The notes: generated by a model from the letters alone, not told the origin. A DNA stretch of 36,113 nucleotides from Bacteroidales bacterium UBA714 (GCA_002298075.1 DBLW01000027.1:9842-45954), one strand, 5' to 3'; shown: positions 1 through 9,345, counted from the stretch's first letter. Numbers and translations are program-made.

Positions 1-567
1 GACATCACCTGGATGTCTCCTGCCGAAGCGTGGTTCCTGAAGGCTGAGTACTGGCTCCGCAAAGGTGACAATTCGCAGGCAAGGTCATGCTACGAAGAGG
101 GAATCCGTGTTGCATTCTCTACTTCCGGCGTCTCCGGTGCGGACGGCTATATTGCCGACACCGAGAATACTCCGGGCACATTCACTGATGTTGTGAACGG
201 TGGAAACTCCTACAACAACAAACTCACTGATGTTACGGTGGCATGGAGCGACGGCGCGGGATTCGAGAAGAACCTTGAGCGCATAATAACCCAGAAGTAC
301 ATCGCCATATATCCTGAGGGCCAGGAAGCATGGTCCGAGTTCAGAAGGACAGGCTATCCGAAAGTGATTCCTTACAATGTTAACCGCAGCAACGGTGCAA
401 TTGACACGCAGCGGCAGATACGCAGGCTGAACTGGCCTTCAACTGAATACCGTACCAATGCGGCAAATGTGAATGCGGCGGTTTCTGTCCTGAACAGGGA
501 GTCATCTCTTCCTAATGGCGACAACGGCGGCTCACGCCTGTGGTGGGACAAGAACACAAGATTCTAA
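1..567 (+). CDS. SusD/RagB-like glycan-binding outer-membrane lipoprotein, C-terminal part
   Basis: The reading frame is open from the first base, so the 5' part of the gene lies outside the window; 188 codons remain. The segment carries typical SusD C-terminal features: a TPR-like helix (SPAEAWFLKAEYWLRKGD), an ITQKYIAIYPEGQEAWSEFRRTGYP stretch broken here as ITQKY..EAW..RRTGYP, and an ending with R-L-W-W-D. SusD proteins sit on the cell surface, cap a SusC TonB-dependent transporter and capture oligosaccharide. The partner SusC is expected just upstream. The next gene, a GH18 enzyme, begins 25 bases after the stop, so they are probably co-transcribed. The family is clear; the glycan is inferred only from the neighbours. 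Confidence 0.9.
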   Translation, partial: DITWMSPAEAWFLKAEYWLRKGDNSQARSCYEEGIRVAFSTSGVSGADGYIADTENTPGTFTDVVNGGNSYNNKLTDVTVAWSDGAGFEKNLERIITQKYIAIYPEGQEAWSEFRRTGYPKVIPYNVNRSNGAIDTQRQIRRLNWPSTEYRTNAANVNAAVSVLNRESSLPNGDNGGSRLWWDKNTRF

Positions 568-592
568 TCAACGGTTAAATTGTTTTGACAAA

Positions 593-1735
593 ATGAAAAA
601 ATCAACAATAATATTGGCTTCGGCCATGGCTGCTGTTTCGGTCTTTTCTTGCACGAAGCCCGAGGCGCTGAATCTCCAGCCGGCATACGAATATACGGAT
701 GCCTACTATGAGGCCCTTCGCGCATACAAGAACAGCGACCATTCAATCTGTTATCTCTGGTTTGCCGATTATGGCGTGCCTACATCTCCGGCTTACCGTT
801 TTGCAGGCATCCCGGACAGCGTGGACGTGGTCTCTCTCTGGGGCGGAGTGCCGAAAAGAGGCTCTCTTGACTGGAACGAGATGCAGGAAATGAGAATCAA
901 GAAGGGGACCAAGGTGGTTGGAGTGAAGATTATCCGTCTTGCTCACACTACTTATCTCCCTACATGGCCGCAAGAAATAGGCGTGCCTACCTATATGAAC
1001 GGATATGATGGCAACAAAGGCTACAATGAAACTTATGAGGAAGTTTATGCCGCGCAGATAGCGGCCGGTGAGAGCGAGGCCATTGCCAGCGCAACAGCCA
1101 AGACAGAGGCCCATAAGGCAGGTACACGTGCTCTTATCGCTGATATGCGTGCAAATCCGAGCCGCAAACTTAAAGAAGGCTCCACTGAAGAGAATCCGGA
1201 GTGGGAGTATCCGGAGTGGTGCGTATATGCGGGCAATTCTATCCTAAGGGAAGTCTGGGACAATGACCTCGACGGCTATGACCTTGATTATGAGCCGGAA
1301 GGAGACGCGCTAAGCGGAGAGCCTATGAGGACTTTCCTTCAGTATCTGTCGCAATACATCGGCCCGGCATCGCCTAATCCGCACATGATACTTGCAGTTG
1401 ACGGAAATACCCCTCCTGGCGGAACCGAGGAACTCTGTACCTATCATATATCGCAGAGCTACGGAAGGGCCATCAGTGACAGCAACTTCAACCGGTCCGG
1501 CTGGAAAAATTCCCAGCTGATTTTTACCGAGAATATAGGTGACTATTGGTCAACAGGAGGAAATATGGAGCAGCAGGCTGCTTTCCAGCCGTCAACGGGA
1601 GGCCGTAAAGGCGGTTTCGGAGCGTTCCATGGCCAGCGTGACTACAATACGACAGACTCGGGAGCAGACAAGGACACGCCTTACGGACATCTCCGCCGTG
1701 CAATCCAGCTCCAGAATCCGGCTGTCAAATATTAA
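593..1735 (+). CDS. GH18 endo-beta-N-acetylglucosaminidase-like lipoprotein
   Basis: The start is the ATG at 593, because it gives a lipoprotein signal peptide (MKKSTIILA..VFSC, Cys at about residue 20); an upstream in-frame extension overlaps susD and has no signal. The 380-aa protein has the GH18 active-site motif D-G-Y-D-L-D-Y-E at residues 227-234, with Glu234 the expected acid/base and Asp232 its assisting residue. GH18 endoglycosidases of this kind cut between the two core GlcNAc residues of N-glycans. The order SusD, GH18, DUF1735/F5-8C, DUF1735/LamG resembles the Bacteroides thetaiotaomicron high-mannose N-glycan locus (BT3983-BT3987 region). I infer surface release of host N-glycans. 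A binding-only GH18 relative is less likely because the motif is intact. Confidence 0.85.
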   Translation: MKKSTIILASAMAAVSVFSCTKPEALNLQPAYEYTDAYYEALRAYKNSDHSICYLWFADYGVPTSPAYRFAGIPDSVDVVSLWGGVPKRGSLDWNEMQEMRIKKGTKVVGVKIIRLAHTTYLPTWPQEIGVPTYMNGYDGNKGYNETYEEVYAAQIAAGESEAIASATAKTEAHKAGTRALIADMRANPSRKLKEGSTEENPEWEYPEWCVYAGNSILREVWDNDLDGYDLDYEPEGDALSGEPMRTFLQYLSQYIGPASPNPHMILAVDGNTPPGGTEELCTYHISQSYGRAISDSNFNRSGWKNSQLIFTENIGDYWSTGGNMEQQAAFQPSTGGRKGGFGAFHGQRDYNTTDSGADKDTPYGHLRRAIQLQNPAVKY

Positions 1736-1750
1736 CAGGGAGGATATTAT

Positions 1751-4432
1751 ATGAAAAACATATTGAAATATACTTCGGCAGCCGCTGCAATGATGCTCGC
1801 CCTTTCCTCATGCGAGGAGATGGTTGACTATCAGACTGTGATTGATGCGGCACCTAAACTTGCATATGTGAACCCTAAGGGCGGCGATACTTTCGAGACT
1901 CTTGTCGTTCATCGTCCTACAGGCTCTGAAGGCAGTTTTGAGACTGAATTTCAGGTTAATGCCAACTCTACGGCTCATGCTGCCGTCGGTGTTGACGTGG
2001 TTTATGATGCTGAGCTTGTCGCTTCTTACAATGAGGCGCACGGGACTGCTTTTGCCGCTCTTCCCCAGGAATATATCGACATTGAGAATGCTTCTGTGGT
2101 GATTCCTGAGAATGCTGCGATTTCTGCCGATACGGTACGCCTGCGTCTTTCTCAGGACGCCGACCTTTCGAAATTGACACAGCGCGGATATCTTGCTCCG
2201 CTCAAGGTCATATCTGAGGGCTTGGGCTCAAGTGAGAAGATGGGCAACCTCTGGTTCATCGTCAATACTGAGATTTCCCTCATACGTCCGGTTTCCTCTG
2301 TTGATGATATGGTCGGTTTCCTTGCCGGAGGAACATCAGGCTGGACAGCGGACTGCGGCAATGCCGCAAATCTCTTTGACGGTTCTGACGGAACGGGAGT
2401 GGCTTTCACCAAGGCAAACGGCACTGTTGTCATTGACATGCAGAAGCCGATTATGGTGACAGGTCTCAAACTGAACCTGACCGGCGCCAACGGGGTGTCA
2501 ATCGAATACAGCGAAGACGGAAAAGAGTGGTCACAGGCCGGTACGCCTCTGTCCGGTGAATATCTTTATACGGGCCGCAACTGGTATGTGGCCGTGTATG
2601 ACTATTTCACAGCGAGGTACCTCCGTCTTACCGTAGGCAACAATACCATAAATGAAGTCGGGGTATATATGATTGAGAGTACCGAGCCAACCGTCTATGC
2701 CACAATCGGAAACGACAATGTTGTCACCGGAAAGATTGTGCATAAGAAGGGTGTCGGCTCTACGAGTGACTTCTCGGCCTCATTCAAGGCATATACGACC
2801 ATTGCTTCTGCGAGCGGATACAATGTGAGCCTTGCTGTGGACAACTCCCTCGTGGCTGCATATAACCAGAAGCATGGCACTTCATATAAGGCAATGCCTT
2901 CTGCAAATGTTGACTTGAAGACAACCTCCGTCAGCATCGCCGCCAATGACAATGCTTCTGCTTCAAATGCGGAATTTGCACTCAAGGGCGATCTCAGCGG
3001 CCTTACCGACGTGAACGGCTACCTTATCCCTGTCAGGCTTTCAGCTTCCGGAGCAGTCGTGAGCGAGAGCAGGGGAGTGGTATATGCCATTATAACTCCT
3101 GAGGTCAATATGATTCGGGCTATATCTTCCGCAGACGAGATGGTAGGTTTCCCTGCCGGCGGAAGGTCCTCATGGTCCGGTTCTGCTGACGGTTCTTCAA
3201 AACTTTTTGATGACGATGACAATACATCTGTCAGCTTCCAGTCTTCGGGCAATGTCCTTACGGTGAATATGGCCGATACTCATCTTGTGACAGGATTGCG
3301 TCTGCATGGCTACGGTGTGAATAATGTAAGTGTGGAGTTCAGCCGTGACGGGGTTGCCTGGACTTCGGCAGGAACAGTTGCGGAAGGTGAGGCTGTATGG
3401 ACGGGAAGCAGCTGGAGCCAGGGTGATTGGTATTTGGCGTTCTCTGACTATCTGGACGCACAGTATCTGAGGCTCTCGTTCGGTTTCTCGGGATATTACC
3501 GCACTCTTTCTGAGTTCTATGTATATGAGGTAGAAAGCACAGAGCCGACTGTCTATACGATATGCGGAACGGACAATGTGTTCACAGGCAAGGTCGTGCA
3601 TCATGCGATAGCCGGCTCCAACGCAAGCCTGGATGCTTCATTCAATGTAATGACAACGGTTACCTCTCCTTCAGGTTATTCTGTCGGTGCTGAGGTGAAC
3701 AGTTCTCTTGTTGCGTCTTACAACGCGAGCCATAATACCAAATATGCGGCCCTGGATGCTTCATACGTTGAGATTTCAGGTGTTCCTTGCGAGATTGGCC
3801 CGGGTGCGAACAAATCTGCCGGCAAGATTTCCGTCAGCCTGAAAGGTGACATCTCGAAACTCAAGAATGCGGGCGGATACCTGCTTCCGGTGCAGCTCAA
3901 AGCTCCTGCTGGTGCTGTTGTAAGTTCGGGAAGAGGCGTTGTGTATATCGTCATTGAGGTTGAGGAGAGCACTGCCGTTTTGAGGTCGGGATTCTCGATT
4001 TCAGATATCGAGGGAACACAGGTCGCTGACAGGAGCGGCTGGAAGCTTATCGAGAAAGGAACTGAAATCCATTCCGGAGACTACGACTATCTGCTTGACG
4101 GGGACACTGAGACATATATCCGCACATGGGGAGGCCCTATTGTGTTTACCGTTGATCTCGGGCGGGAGTATGACGTTACGGGACTGGTTATAACAGCCCG
4201 CACGGACTCATATTCCAACCTGCAGCCGTCTTCCATCTCCATCAGGGCAAGCCTTGACGATGACATTTACGAGGATTTGGGTACGGCGTCAAAGTCCGAG
4301 GGTACGATAGTTTCGTCAAATCCTTCGTCGTATGTGTCCTTCTATGGACATAAGACGGTCAGGTATCTTAAGATTGAGGCCGGATACGGCAGCAACATGG
4401 GTACTGCCGAATTCAATATCTATGCGAAATAA
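1751..4432 (+). CDS. Surface lipoprotein with three tandem DUF1735 + F5/8C-like modules
   Basis: The 893-aa protein begins 15 bases after the GH18 stop, with a purine-rich AGGGAGGA before the ATG. It has a lipoprotein signal (Cys at about residue 21, ALSSCEE). The body is one architecture repeated three times: an N-terminal beta-sandwich of DUF1735 type (about residues 30-175, 315-450 and 600-735), each followed by a discoidin/F5-8C-like domain (about 180-310, 455-595 and 740-893). Recurring signatures are Y-N..H-G-T-x-Y/F-x-A-L/M-P in the DUF1735 units and M-V-G-F..L-F-D in the discoidin units; units one and two also share E-S-T-E-P-T-V-Y at their joins. In related loci such proteins are surface glycan-binding proteins. 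The triplication should give multivalent binding. No catalytic motif is visible. Confidence 0.85.
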   Translation: MKNILKYTSAAAAMMLALSSCEEMVDYQTVIDAAPKLAYVNPKGGDTFETLVVHRPTGSEGSFETEFQVNANSTAHAAVGVDVVYDAELVASYNEAHGTAFAALPQEYIDIENASVVIPENAAISADTVRLRLSQDADLSKLTQRGYLAPLKVISEGLGSSEKMGNLWFIVNTEISLIRPVSSVDDMVGFLAGGTSGWTADCGNAANLFDGSDGTGVAFTKANGTVVIDMQKPIMVTGLKLNLTGANGVSIEYSEDGKEWSQAGTPLSGEYLYTGRNWYVAVYDYFTARYLRLTVGNNTINEVGVYMIESTEPTVYATIGNDNVVTGKIVHKKGVGSTSDFSASFKAYTTIASASGYNVSLAVDNSLVAAYNQKHGTSYKAMPSANVDLKTTSVSIAANDNASASNAEFALKGDLSGLTDVNGYLIPVRLSASGAVVSESRGVVYAIITPEVNMIRAISSADEMVGFPAGGRSSWSGSADGSSKLFDDDDNTSVSFQSSGNVLTVNMADTHLVTGLRLHGYGVNNVSVEFSRDGVAWTSAGTVAEGEAVWTGSSWSQGDWYLAFSDYLDAQYLRLSFGFSGYYRTLSEFYVYEVESTEPTVYTICGTDNVFTGKVVHHAIAGSNASLDASFNVMTTVTSPSGYSVGAEVNSSLVASYNASHNTKYAALDASYVEISGVPCEIGPGANKSAGKISVSLKGDISKLKNAGGYLLPVQLKAPAGAVVSSGRGVVYIVIEVEESTAVLRSGFSISDIEGTQVADRSGWKLIEKGTEIHSGDYDYLLDGDTETYIRTWGGPIVFTVDLGREYDVTGLVITARTDSYSNLQPSSISIRASLDDDIYEDLGTASKSEGTIVSSNPSSYVSFYGHKTVRYLKIEAGYGSNMGTAEFNIYAK

Positions 4433-4469
4433 ATAGTGTGGATTGAAAAACAAAATCAAGCATAAAGCA

Positions 4470-5624
4470 ATGAAAAATAATATATTGACAATGTTTTTCC
4501 TGGCAACCGCAGCACTTGCTGCGGGAGCCTGCCAGGAGTCTATCCAATATGCCGACGTGGTTTATTTCACCGGTACGGAAAATTCTCCTGTGACGAGCAT
4601 GTATGTTGACGGTCCTTCGTCAATGGGCATCACTGTCACATCATCTGCCAAACTGTCTTCTGAAATGATAGTTGACGTGGAGGTGAACGGTGCTGCGGTT
4701 TACGCTTATAATGCCGCACACGGGACTGCATATAAGATGCTGCCGGAGGGGAGCTATAAGCTGTCCTCTTCCAATCTGAAGATTGAAGCCGGGAAGAATG
4801 TCTCGCTGCCTGTCAATTTCGAAATCCTTTCGATGGATGATTTTGAGGAAGGTGTGGCATATTGTGCGCCTCTTACCATCACCGGAACTTCAAACGGTAT
4901 GAAAGTTCTGGAGGCTTCAAGGACTACATATGTCCTCATCAGCCAGATTATCACGACCAAGGGACTCGAGACCCGCGGCAACAATTACGTCAGCTTCCCT
5001 TCCATCACCAACAATGCCATGTACCATAACATGACAGCCTGTACAATGGAAATAAGGGTTTATATGAATTCTTTCTATTCTGAAAGCTCAAATCCGGGAA
5101 TCGCTTCCGTGATGGGTGTGGAGGAGAACTTCCTGCTCCGTTTCGGTGACATTTCATGTAAGAAAAACCAGCTCCAGTATGCCGGGCGAGGCGCTTCCGT
5201 GACTTCAAAGAGCCAGTTCAACACAAAGCAGTGGTATCACCTCGCTGTTGTTGATGACGGAACGAATCTGGTGCTCTATGTGGACGGGGAGATTGAAGGA
5301 CAGGTAGCCTCTTCTGGAAAGGCGGCGATTGATTTGGCTTGGGATTATATGGATGGTTTCCATATCGGCTTCTCTGAGAGGGGACGTCTTATGGACGGAA
5401 TCGTGAGCGAGGCGCGAGTATGGAACAGGGCGCTCAATGCAATTGAATTGGAGAATAACCAGTGCTATGTTGACCCTAAGTCCGAGGGACTGATAGGATA
5501 TTGGAGACTTGACGGGCTTGATGAAAACGGCAAGTTTGTGGACATGACAGGAAATGGCAATCATGGTACGCCGAACAGGGCTCCGGCCTGGAGCGGTGAT
5601 ATCAAATGCCCTGTAATAGATTAG
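4470..5624 (+). CDS. DUF1735 + LamG/concanavalin-like surface glycan-binding lipoprotein
   Basis: I take the ATG at 4470 as the start, which gives MKNNILTMFF..AGAC, a lipoprotein signal with Cys near residue 21; an upstream TTG at 4443 only adds a charged leader. The protein is 384 aa. Residues about 25-165 match the DUF1735 units of the preceding gene (Y-N-A-A-H-G-T-A-Y-K-M-L-P). Residues about 175-384 form a LamG/concanavalin-A-like jelly roll, with W-Y-H-L-A-V-V-D-D, L-Y-V-D-G and a closing G-L-I-G-Y-W-R-L-D. It follows the preceding gene by 37 bases and ends in front of a strong terminator, so it is the last gene of the glycan locus. Related proteins bind glycan at the cell surface. Confidence 0.82.
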   Translation: MKNNILTMFFLATAALAAGACQESIQYADVVYFTGTENSPVTSMYVDGPSSMGITVTSSAKLSSEMIVDVEVNGAAVYAYNAAHGTAYKMLPEGSYKLSSSNLKIEAGKNVSLPVNFEILSMDDFEEGVAYCAPLTITGTSNGMKVLEASRTTYVLISQIITTKGLETRGNNYVSFPSITNNAMYHNMTACTMEIRVYMNSFYSESSNPGIASVMGVEENFLLRFGDISCKKNQLQYAGRGASVTSKSQFNTKQWYHLAVVDDGTNLVLYVDGEIEGQVASSGKAAIDLAWDYMDGFHIGFSERGRLMDGIVSEARVWNRALNAIELENNQCYVDPKSEGLIGYWRLDGLDENGKFVDMTGNGNHGTPNRAPAWSGDIKCPVID

Positions 5625-5636
5625 ATTGGTTTCCGT

Positions 5637-5686
5637 GGCCGGCTGCATATGTGTTTGGTCATATGCGCCGGCTCCGGTTTTGTTTT
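5637..5686 (+). terminator. Rho-independent terminator of the glycan locus
   Basis: GCCGGC-T-GCATATG (5638-5651) pairs with CATATGC-GCCGGC (5660-5672). This is a 13-bp stem with one bulged T and a short loop, followed by TTTTGTTTT. It lies 13 bases after the stop of the LamG lipoprotein gene. Confidence 0.8.
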
Positions 5687-5866
5687 ATGCTTCGGATGCA
5701 TACACTTCGCTTCGGCATTTGCCTTTGAATCCGATGCGTCGCCCGATGGATTTCAGATTGCATGAAAGTTTACGTCCGGTGGTAATTTTTTTTAGGACGA
5801 GACAATTTTCGTGGACTGTAAGTGTTTGAATGTTAATTTGTTCTTGAAACATGGCGTCCCGTTTGT

Positions 5867-5917
5867 GGGGAATTGTATTTGTGTAAAATGTTGATTTGTA
5901 CCATGTCGCGTTCCATG
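5867..5917 (+). repeat. Copy A of a diverged 51-bp sequence shared with 9464-9514
   Basis: Ungapped hand comparison gives 37 of 51 identical positions, with shared blocks GGGGAAT, TTTGTGTA, ATGTTGATT and TCCATG. This copy spans the upstream region and start of the DUF1573 gene. Confidence 0.45.
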
Positions 5918-6661
5918 CTTTGCCTGCAGGTGTCGTGGCGCACCTTTATATTTTCTATGATATGTCTCCTGGCCGTGACAAATGCTTCCGGACAGGGCAA
6001 TCCGCGTATCCTGAGATTTGATTCTCCTGTCATGGAGATAGATACGGTCCGGTATGACGGCGGTCCTGTGACTGTCAGGTTCGAATGCACGAACATCAGT
6101 GACAGGAAGGTCTCCATTGTGGATGTGCATTCGCAGTGCGGCTGTGCAAAGCCTTCTTTTTCGCGCGAGCCTATAGCTCCTGGAGCAAAGGGATATGTGG
6201 ACGTGGTGCTTGACCCTTCCCATCTTTTCGCCGAGCAGACCAGGCATCTGACAGTGATAGCCACCAATGGAGATTACCGGAAATTCAATACGATTACGGT
6301 CCATGGTTATGTGGAGCGTGATGTGACAGAGGAGGCGGTTCGCTACCCTCATGAACTCCTTCCCGGATTGCGGTCGGATATGATTGCTGTCGGCATGCGT
6401 TTATACAGGCGCGGGGAAGTGTCGGTCAAAGAGCTTACAATCTGCAACAGCGGGTCAGAGCCGCTAAGGCTTGGCTGGAAGTCTGACTTCAAAAATGTGA
6501 GCGTGGAGCTCCCGGAGCTTCTTGAGCCCGGCGCTTCTGCCAAGGTCCGGGTGTCCGTTTCAACGGCGGGAATGCCTTCCGGAGATTATCAGGAGACTTT
6601 CCGCATCATCGCAAACGGTGTCACATCCAAGGATATACTTCTCAAAGGTGCCGTAAAGTAA
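5888..6661 (+). CDS. DUF1573 secreted/periplasmic protein
   Basis: The start is uncertain: ATGs lie at 5888 and 5903, and a TTG at 5873 extends the frame. From 5888 the protein is 257 aa, with a signal peptide (hydrophobic FIFSMICLLAV, cleavage near ASGQG). The mature part begins with a DUF1573 beta-sandwich: R-F-E-C-T-N followed by S-Q-C-G-C and I-A-P-G-A-K-G. A second Ig-like sandwich covers about residues 160-257, with E-P-G-A-S-A-K-V-R-V and S-G-D-Y-Q-E-T-F-R-I. DUF1573 is common in Bacteroidota, usually secreted and ASPM/SPD-2/Hydin-like; the molecular role is unknown. It stands alone between two terminators and is convergent with asd. Confidence 0.8.
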   Translation: MLICTMSRSMLCLQVSWRTFIFSMICLLAVTNASGQGNPRILRFDSPVMEIDTVRYDGGPVTVRFECTNISDRKVSIVDVHSQCGCAKPSFSREPIAPGAKGYVDVVLDPSHLFAEQTRHLTVIATNGDYRKFNTITVHGYVERDVTEEAVRYPHELLPGLRSDMIAVGMRLYRRGEVSVKELTICNSGSEPLRLGWKSDFKNVSVELPELLEPGASAKVRVSVSTAGMPSGDYQETFRIIANGVTSKDILLKGAVK

Positions 6662-6683
6662 GCTGAATGCCGGCATAAAAACT

Positions 6684-6738
6684 TGCTCCTGCCTTGTTTC
6701 TGGCTTGGGCCGTTGACAAAGGCAGGAGCAGTTTTTTT
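6684..6738. terminator. Bidirectional terminator between the DUF1573 gene and asd
   Basis: TGCTCCTGCCTT (6684-6695) pairs perfectly with AAGGCAGGAGCA (6719-6730), followed on + by seven T. On the - strand the same stem is followed by GTTTTTATG, so it can also end asd transcripts arriving from the right. Confidence 0.85.
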
Positions 6739-6782
6739 ATGATTCCTCAACCGGGAGGAAAAGGTCTTGCCGGGTACGGGCA

Positions 6783-7787
6783 TTACTTCGGCAGAAATCC
6801 TTTTTCAAGAAGTAGCTCGGCAATCTGTACCGCATTCGTGGCTGCGCCCTTGCGCAGATTGTCTGCCACGCACCAGAAATTGAGTCCTGATTTTACTGAG
6901 GGGTCGCGGCGGATACGGCCTACGAAAACGTCATTCTTGCCCCATGCGTAAAGCGGCATAGGATATACGTTATTTGCCGGGTCGTCCTGCAATGTGACAC
7001 CTGGCATCTCTTCCATCATCCTGCGTACATCTTCCAAAGTGAAATCTTTTTCAAACTCCAGGTTGACGGACTCCGAGTGCCCTCCCTGTACAGGCACGCG
7101 CACTGTGGTAGGGGATACTCCGATAGTGTCGTCACGGAGAATCTTGTGCGTCTCATTGACCATCTTCATCTCCTCCTTGGTATAGCCGCTCTCGAGGAAA
7201 GAGTCAATGTGAGGAAGTATATTCTGGTCGATAGGATGCGGATAAACTGCGGGATATTCACCCCATACTCCTCCGGCACGTTCCGTATTCATCTGGTCCA
7301 TAGCCTTATAGCCTGTTCCGGTGACTGACTGGTAGGTGGATACCACTATTCGTTTTATAGTATAGGCCTTGTGCAGCGGTGCAAGCGGGAGCAGCATCTG
7401 TATTGTGGAACAGTTAGGGTTCGCAATGATGTAGTCCTGCTCTTCGAGCACATCTCCGTTGATTTCAGGAATGACAAGCTTTTTCGTAGGGTCCATTCTC
7501 CAGCATGAAGAATTGTCAACCACACGGCATCCGGCTTCTGCGAATTTAGGGGCAAGTTCACGTGAGGTGTCTCCTCCGGCAGAAAAGAGCGCAAGGTCCG
7601 GGCGGGCTGCAATGGCCTCCTCGGCACTTACTACACTCCATTCCTTGCCTTGGAATGTGATTTTACGGCCTACTGATTTTGCGGACGCTACAGGCAGCAG
7701 TTCCGTGACAGGGAAATTCCTCTCTGCGAGGACCTCAAGCATTCTGGTGCCTACCAGGCCGGTAGCACCTACTACAGCTACTTTCAT
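6783..7787 (-). CDS. asd: Aspartate-semialdehyde dehydrogenase
   Basis: This 334-aa enzyme reduces L-4-aspartyl phosphate to L-aspartate 4-semialdehyde with NADPH. It is the branch point for lysine/diaminopimelate and for homoserine. The N-terminus has the nucleotide-binding G-A-T-G-L-V-G (residues 7-13). The nucleophile is Cys126 in N-P-N-C-S-T, and the catalytic His lies in V-Q-G-G-H-S-E-S. The length is normal. It lies 283 bases downstream of metY in the same direction. That gap is T-rich on the + strand close to asd, with a weak possible hairpin near 7991-8025, so asd may have its own promoter. It ends at the bidirectional terminator shared with the DUF1573 gene. Confidence 0.95.
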   Translation of the reverse strand: MKVAVVGATGLVGTRMLEVLAERNFPVTELLPVASAKSVGRKITFQGKEWSVVSAEEAIAARPDLALFSAGGDTSRELAPKFAEAGCRVVDNSSCWRMDPTKKLVIPEINGDVLEEQDYIIANPNCSTIQMLLPLAPLHKAYTIKRIVVSTYQSVTGTGYKAMDQMNTERAGGVWGEYPAVYPHPIDQNILPHIDSFLESGYTKEEMKMVNETHKILRDDTIGVSPTTVRVPVQGGHSESVNLEFEKDFTLEDVRRMMEEMPGVTLQDDPANNVYPMPLYAWGKNDVFVGRIRRDPSVKSGLNFWCVADNLRKGAATNAVQIAELLLEKGFLPK

Positions 7788-8070
7788 ATATCGTTTCTTT
7801 TTAATTGTTCTCTTTCACTTTCTCCTCTTTCATGTTGCCTTGTTTTGCTTTGTCTTGTTTCGCGCCAGGCTTTTCCGGCCCGCCAATCTTTGGCAAGAGC
7901 ATGAAAAATTGTCAAAATCTTTCAAAATTAATCATAAAATCCTCATGACGCTCCAAATCCGGCTGTAAATTATTCAAAAAACTTATCTGTCCCCGGCAGA
8001 CATACCTGTAATTCCGTCTGTTGCGGAAATGATAAAAGCCACAAACGGAATAAACCAGATGGCAAGCCCA

Positions 8071-9345
8071 TCAAAGCGCTGCGGCAAGATCCGCTATGAG
8101 GTCATCCGAATTTTCGATTCCTACAGACAGCCTCAGCATGTCCGGATATACTCCGGCTGCAATCTGTTCCTGTTCGCTCAGCTGCGAATGAGTCGTCGAG
8201 GCCGGATGCACAATCAGCGATTTGGCATCTCCTACACTTCCCACATGCAGAATAAGCTCCAGCCTGCCGACCAATGCGGCTGCCGCCTCGAATCCTCCTT
8301 TGACACGGAAAGTCAGCACGCCTCCGAAACCATGACGGAGATATTTGCTTGCCAGCCCATGATAAGGGTTGCTTTTCAGGCCCGGGTAATTCACACTTGC
8401 AACTGCAGGATGCTTCTCAAGGAACTCGGCAACGGCAAGTGTATTGTCACAGCATCTCTCTGCCCTTAGTGACAAGGTTTCAAGTCCCTGCAACATAAGG
8501 AATGAATTGAACGGAGACGGTGCCGGTCCGATGTTGCGAAGACCGTCCACCCTGACTCTTCCGGCGAAAGCAGCCTGGCCGAACACCTCTTTGTAAACCA
8601 ATCCGTGATAGCTTTCCGAAGGCTTGGCCAGCAGAGGATATTTTTCCGCGTCCCAATCGAAGTTTCCTCCGTCAACGACTACGCCTCCGAGTGCAGTCCC
8701 ATGGCCGCATATCCACTTTGTGGCGGAATGTATTGATATATTCGCACCCCATTCAAAAGGCCTGAACAGATAGCCTCCCATTCCGAAGGTATTGTCCACC
8801 ATGACGCAGATTCCTTTTTTTCTGGCCATCTCAATGATAGGCTCATAATCCGGAACATTGAATGCAGGATTGCCAAGGTTTTCCAGGAAAATGGCCTTAG
8901 TCCTGCCGTCAGTCAATGCCTCAAGGTCGCATGCCTTGTCACTTTTCGCAAAACGCACCTCGATTCCCATGTCGCTCAAAGTGATTGCGAACATCGTGAA
9001 TGTGCCTCCGTAGAGAAACGGTTGTGCGACAATGTTGTCTCCGGGACCGCATATGTTCGTTATGGAAAGGAATACTGCAGACTGTCCGGAAGCGGTAGCC
9101 ACAGCTGCCACTCCGCCTTCAAGGGCCGCCATCCTTTTCTCGAACACCTCATTTGTCGTGTTGGTTATTCGGGTGTATATGTTTCCCGGGCGCTTAAGCT
9201 CAAACAGTTCCGCTCCATACTGCATGTCATCGAAGGTGTATGCTGTGCTTTGGTAAATCGGAACAGCTGTTCCTTTGGAAACCGGGTCAATCTCCTGTCC
9301 TGCCCTGACTTGCAGGGTCTCGAATCTGTATTTCTTTTCTTTCAT
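8071..9345 (-). CDS. metY: O-acetylhomoserine sulfhydrylase (PLP-dependent)
   Basis: The start is MKEKKYRFETLQVRAGQ at 9345; a longer in-frame start at 9390 adds a non-conserved leader. The protein is 424 aa, normal for the O-acetylhomoserine aminocarboxypropyltransferase branch of the Cys/Met-metabolism PLP family. It shows A-T-A-S-G-Q-S-A near the cofactor phosphate site, D-N-T-F-G-M-G-G-Y-L, and the PLP lysine in S-A-T-K-W-I-C-G-H-G. It makes L-homocysteine from O-acetyl-L-homoserine and sulfide, so it uses the product of the nearby metX. A terminator-like hairpin separates it from thrA, suggesting its own promoter, which I could not place. Cystathionine gamma-synthase is less likely given the length and the long C-terminal half. 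Confidence 0.93.
   Translation of the reverse strand: MKEKKYRFETLQVRAGQEIDPVSKGTAVPIYQSTAYTFDDMQYGAELFELKRPGNIYTRITNTTNEVFEKRMAALEGGVAAVATASGQSAVFLSITNICGPGDNIVAQPFLYGGTFTMFAITLSDMGIEVRFAKSDKACDLEALTDGRTKAIFLENLGNPAFNVPDYEPIIEMARKKGICVMVDNTFGMGGYLFRPFEWGANISIHSATKWICGHGTALGGVVVDGGNFDWDAEKYPLLAKPSESYHGLVYKEVFGQAAFAGRVRVDGLRNIGPAPSPFNSFLMLQGLETLSLRAERCCDNTLAVAEFLEKHPAVASVNYPGLKSNPYHGLASKYLRHGFGGVLTFRVKGGFEAAAALVGRLELILHVGSVGDAKSLIVHPASTTHSQLSEQEQIAAGVYPDMLRLSVGIENSDDLIADLAAAL

Noticed and set aside
593..1735. Upstream start at 515 for the GH18 gene
   Set aside because: It overlaps the susD coding end and would place the lipoprotein signal internally.
8029..8469. 146-codon + frame opposite metY
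   Set aside because: Antisense to the C-terminal half of metY, no recognisable domain.
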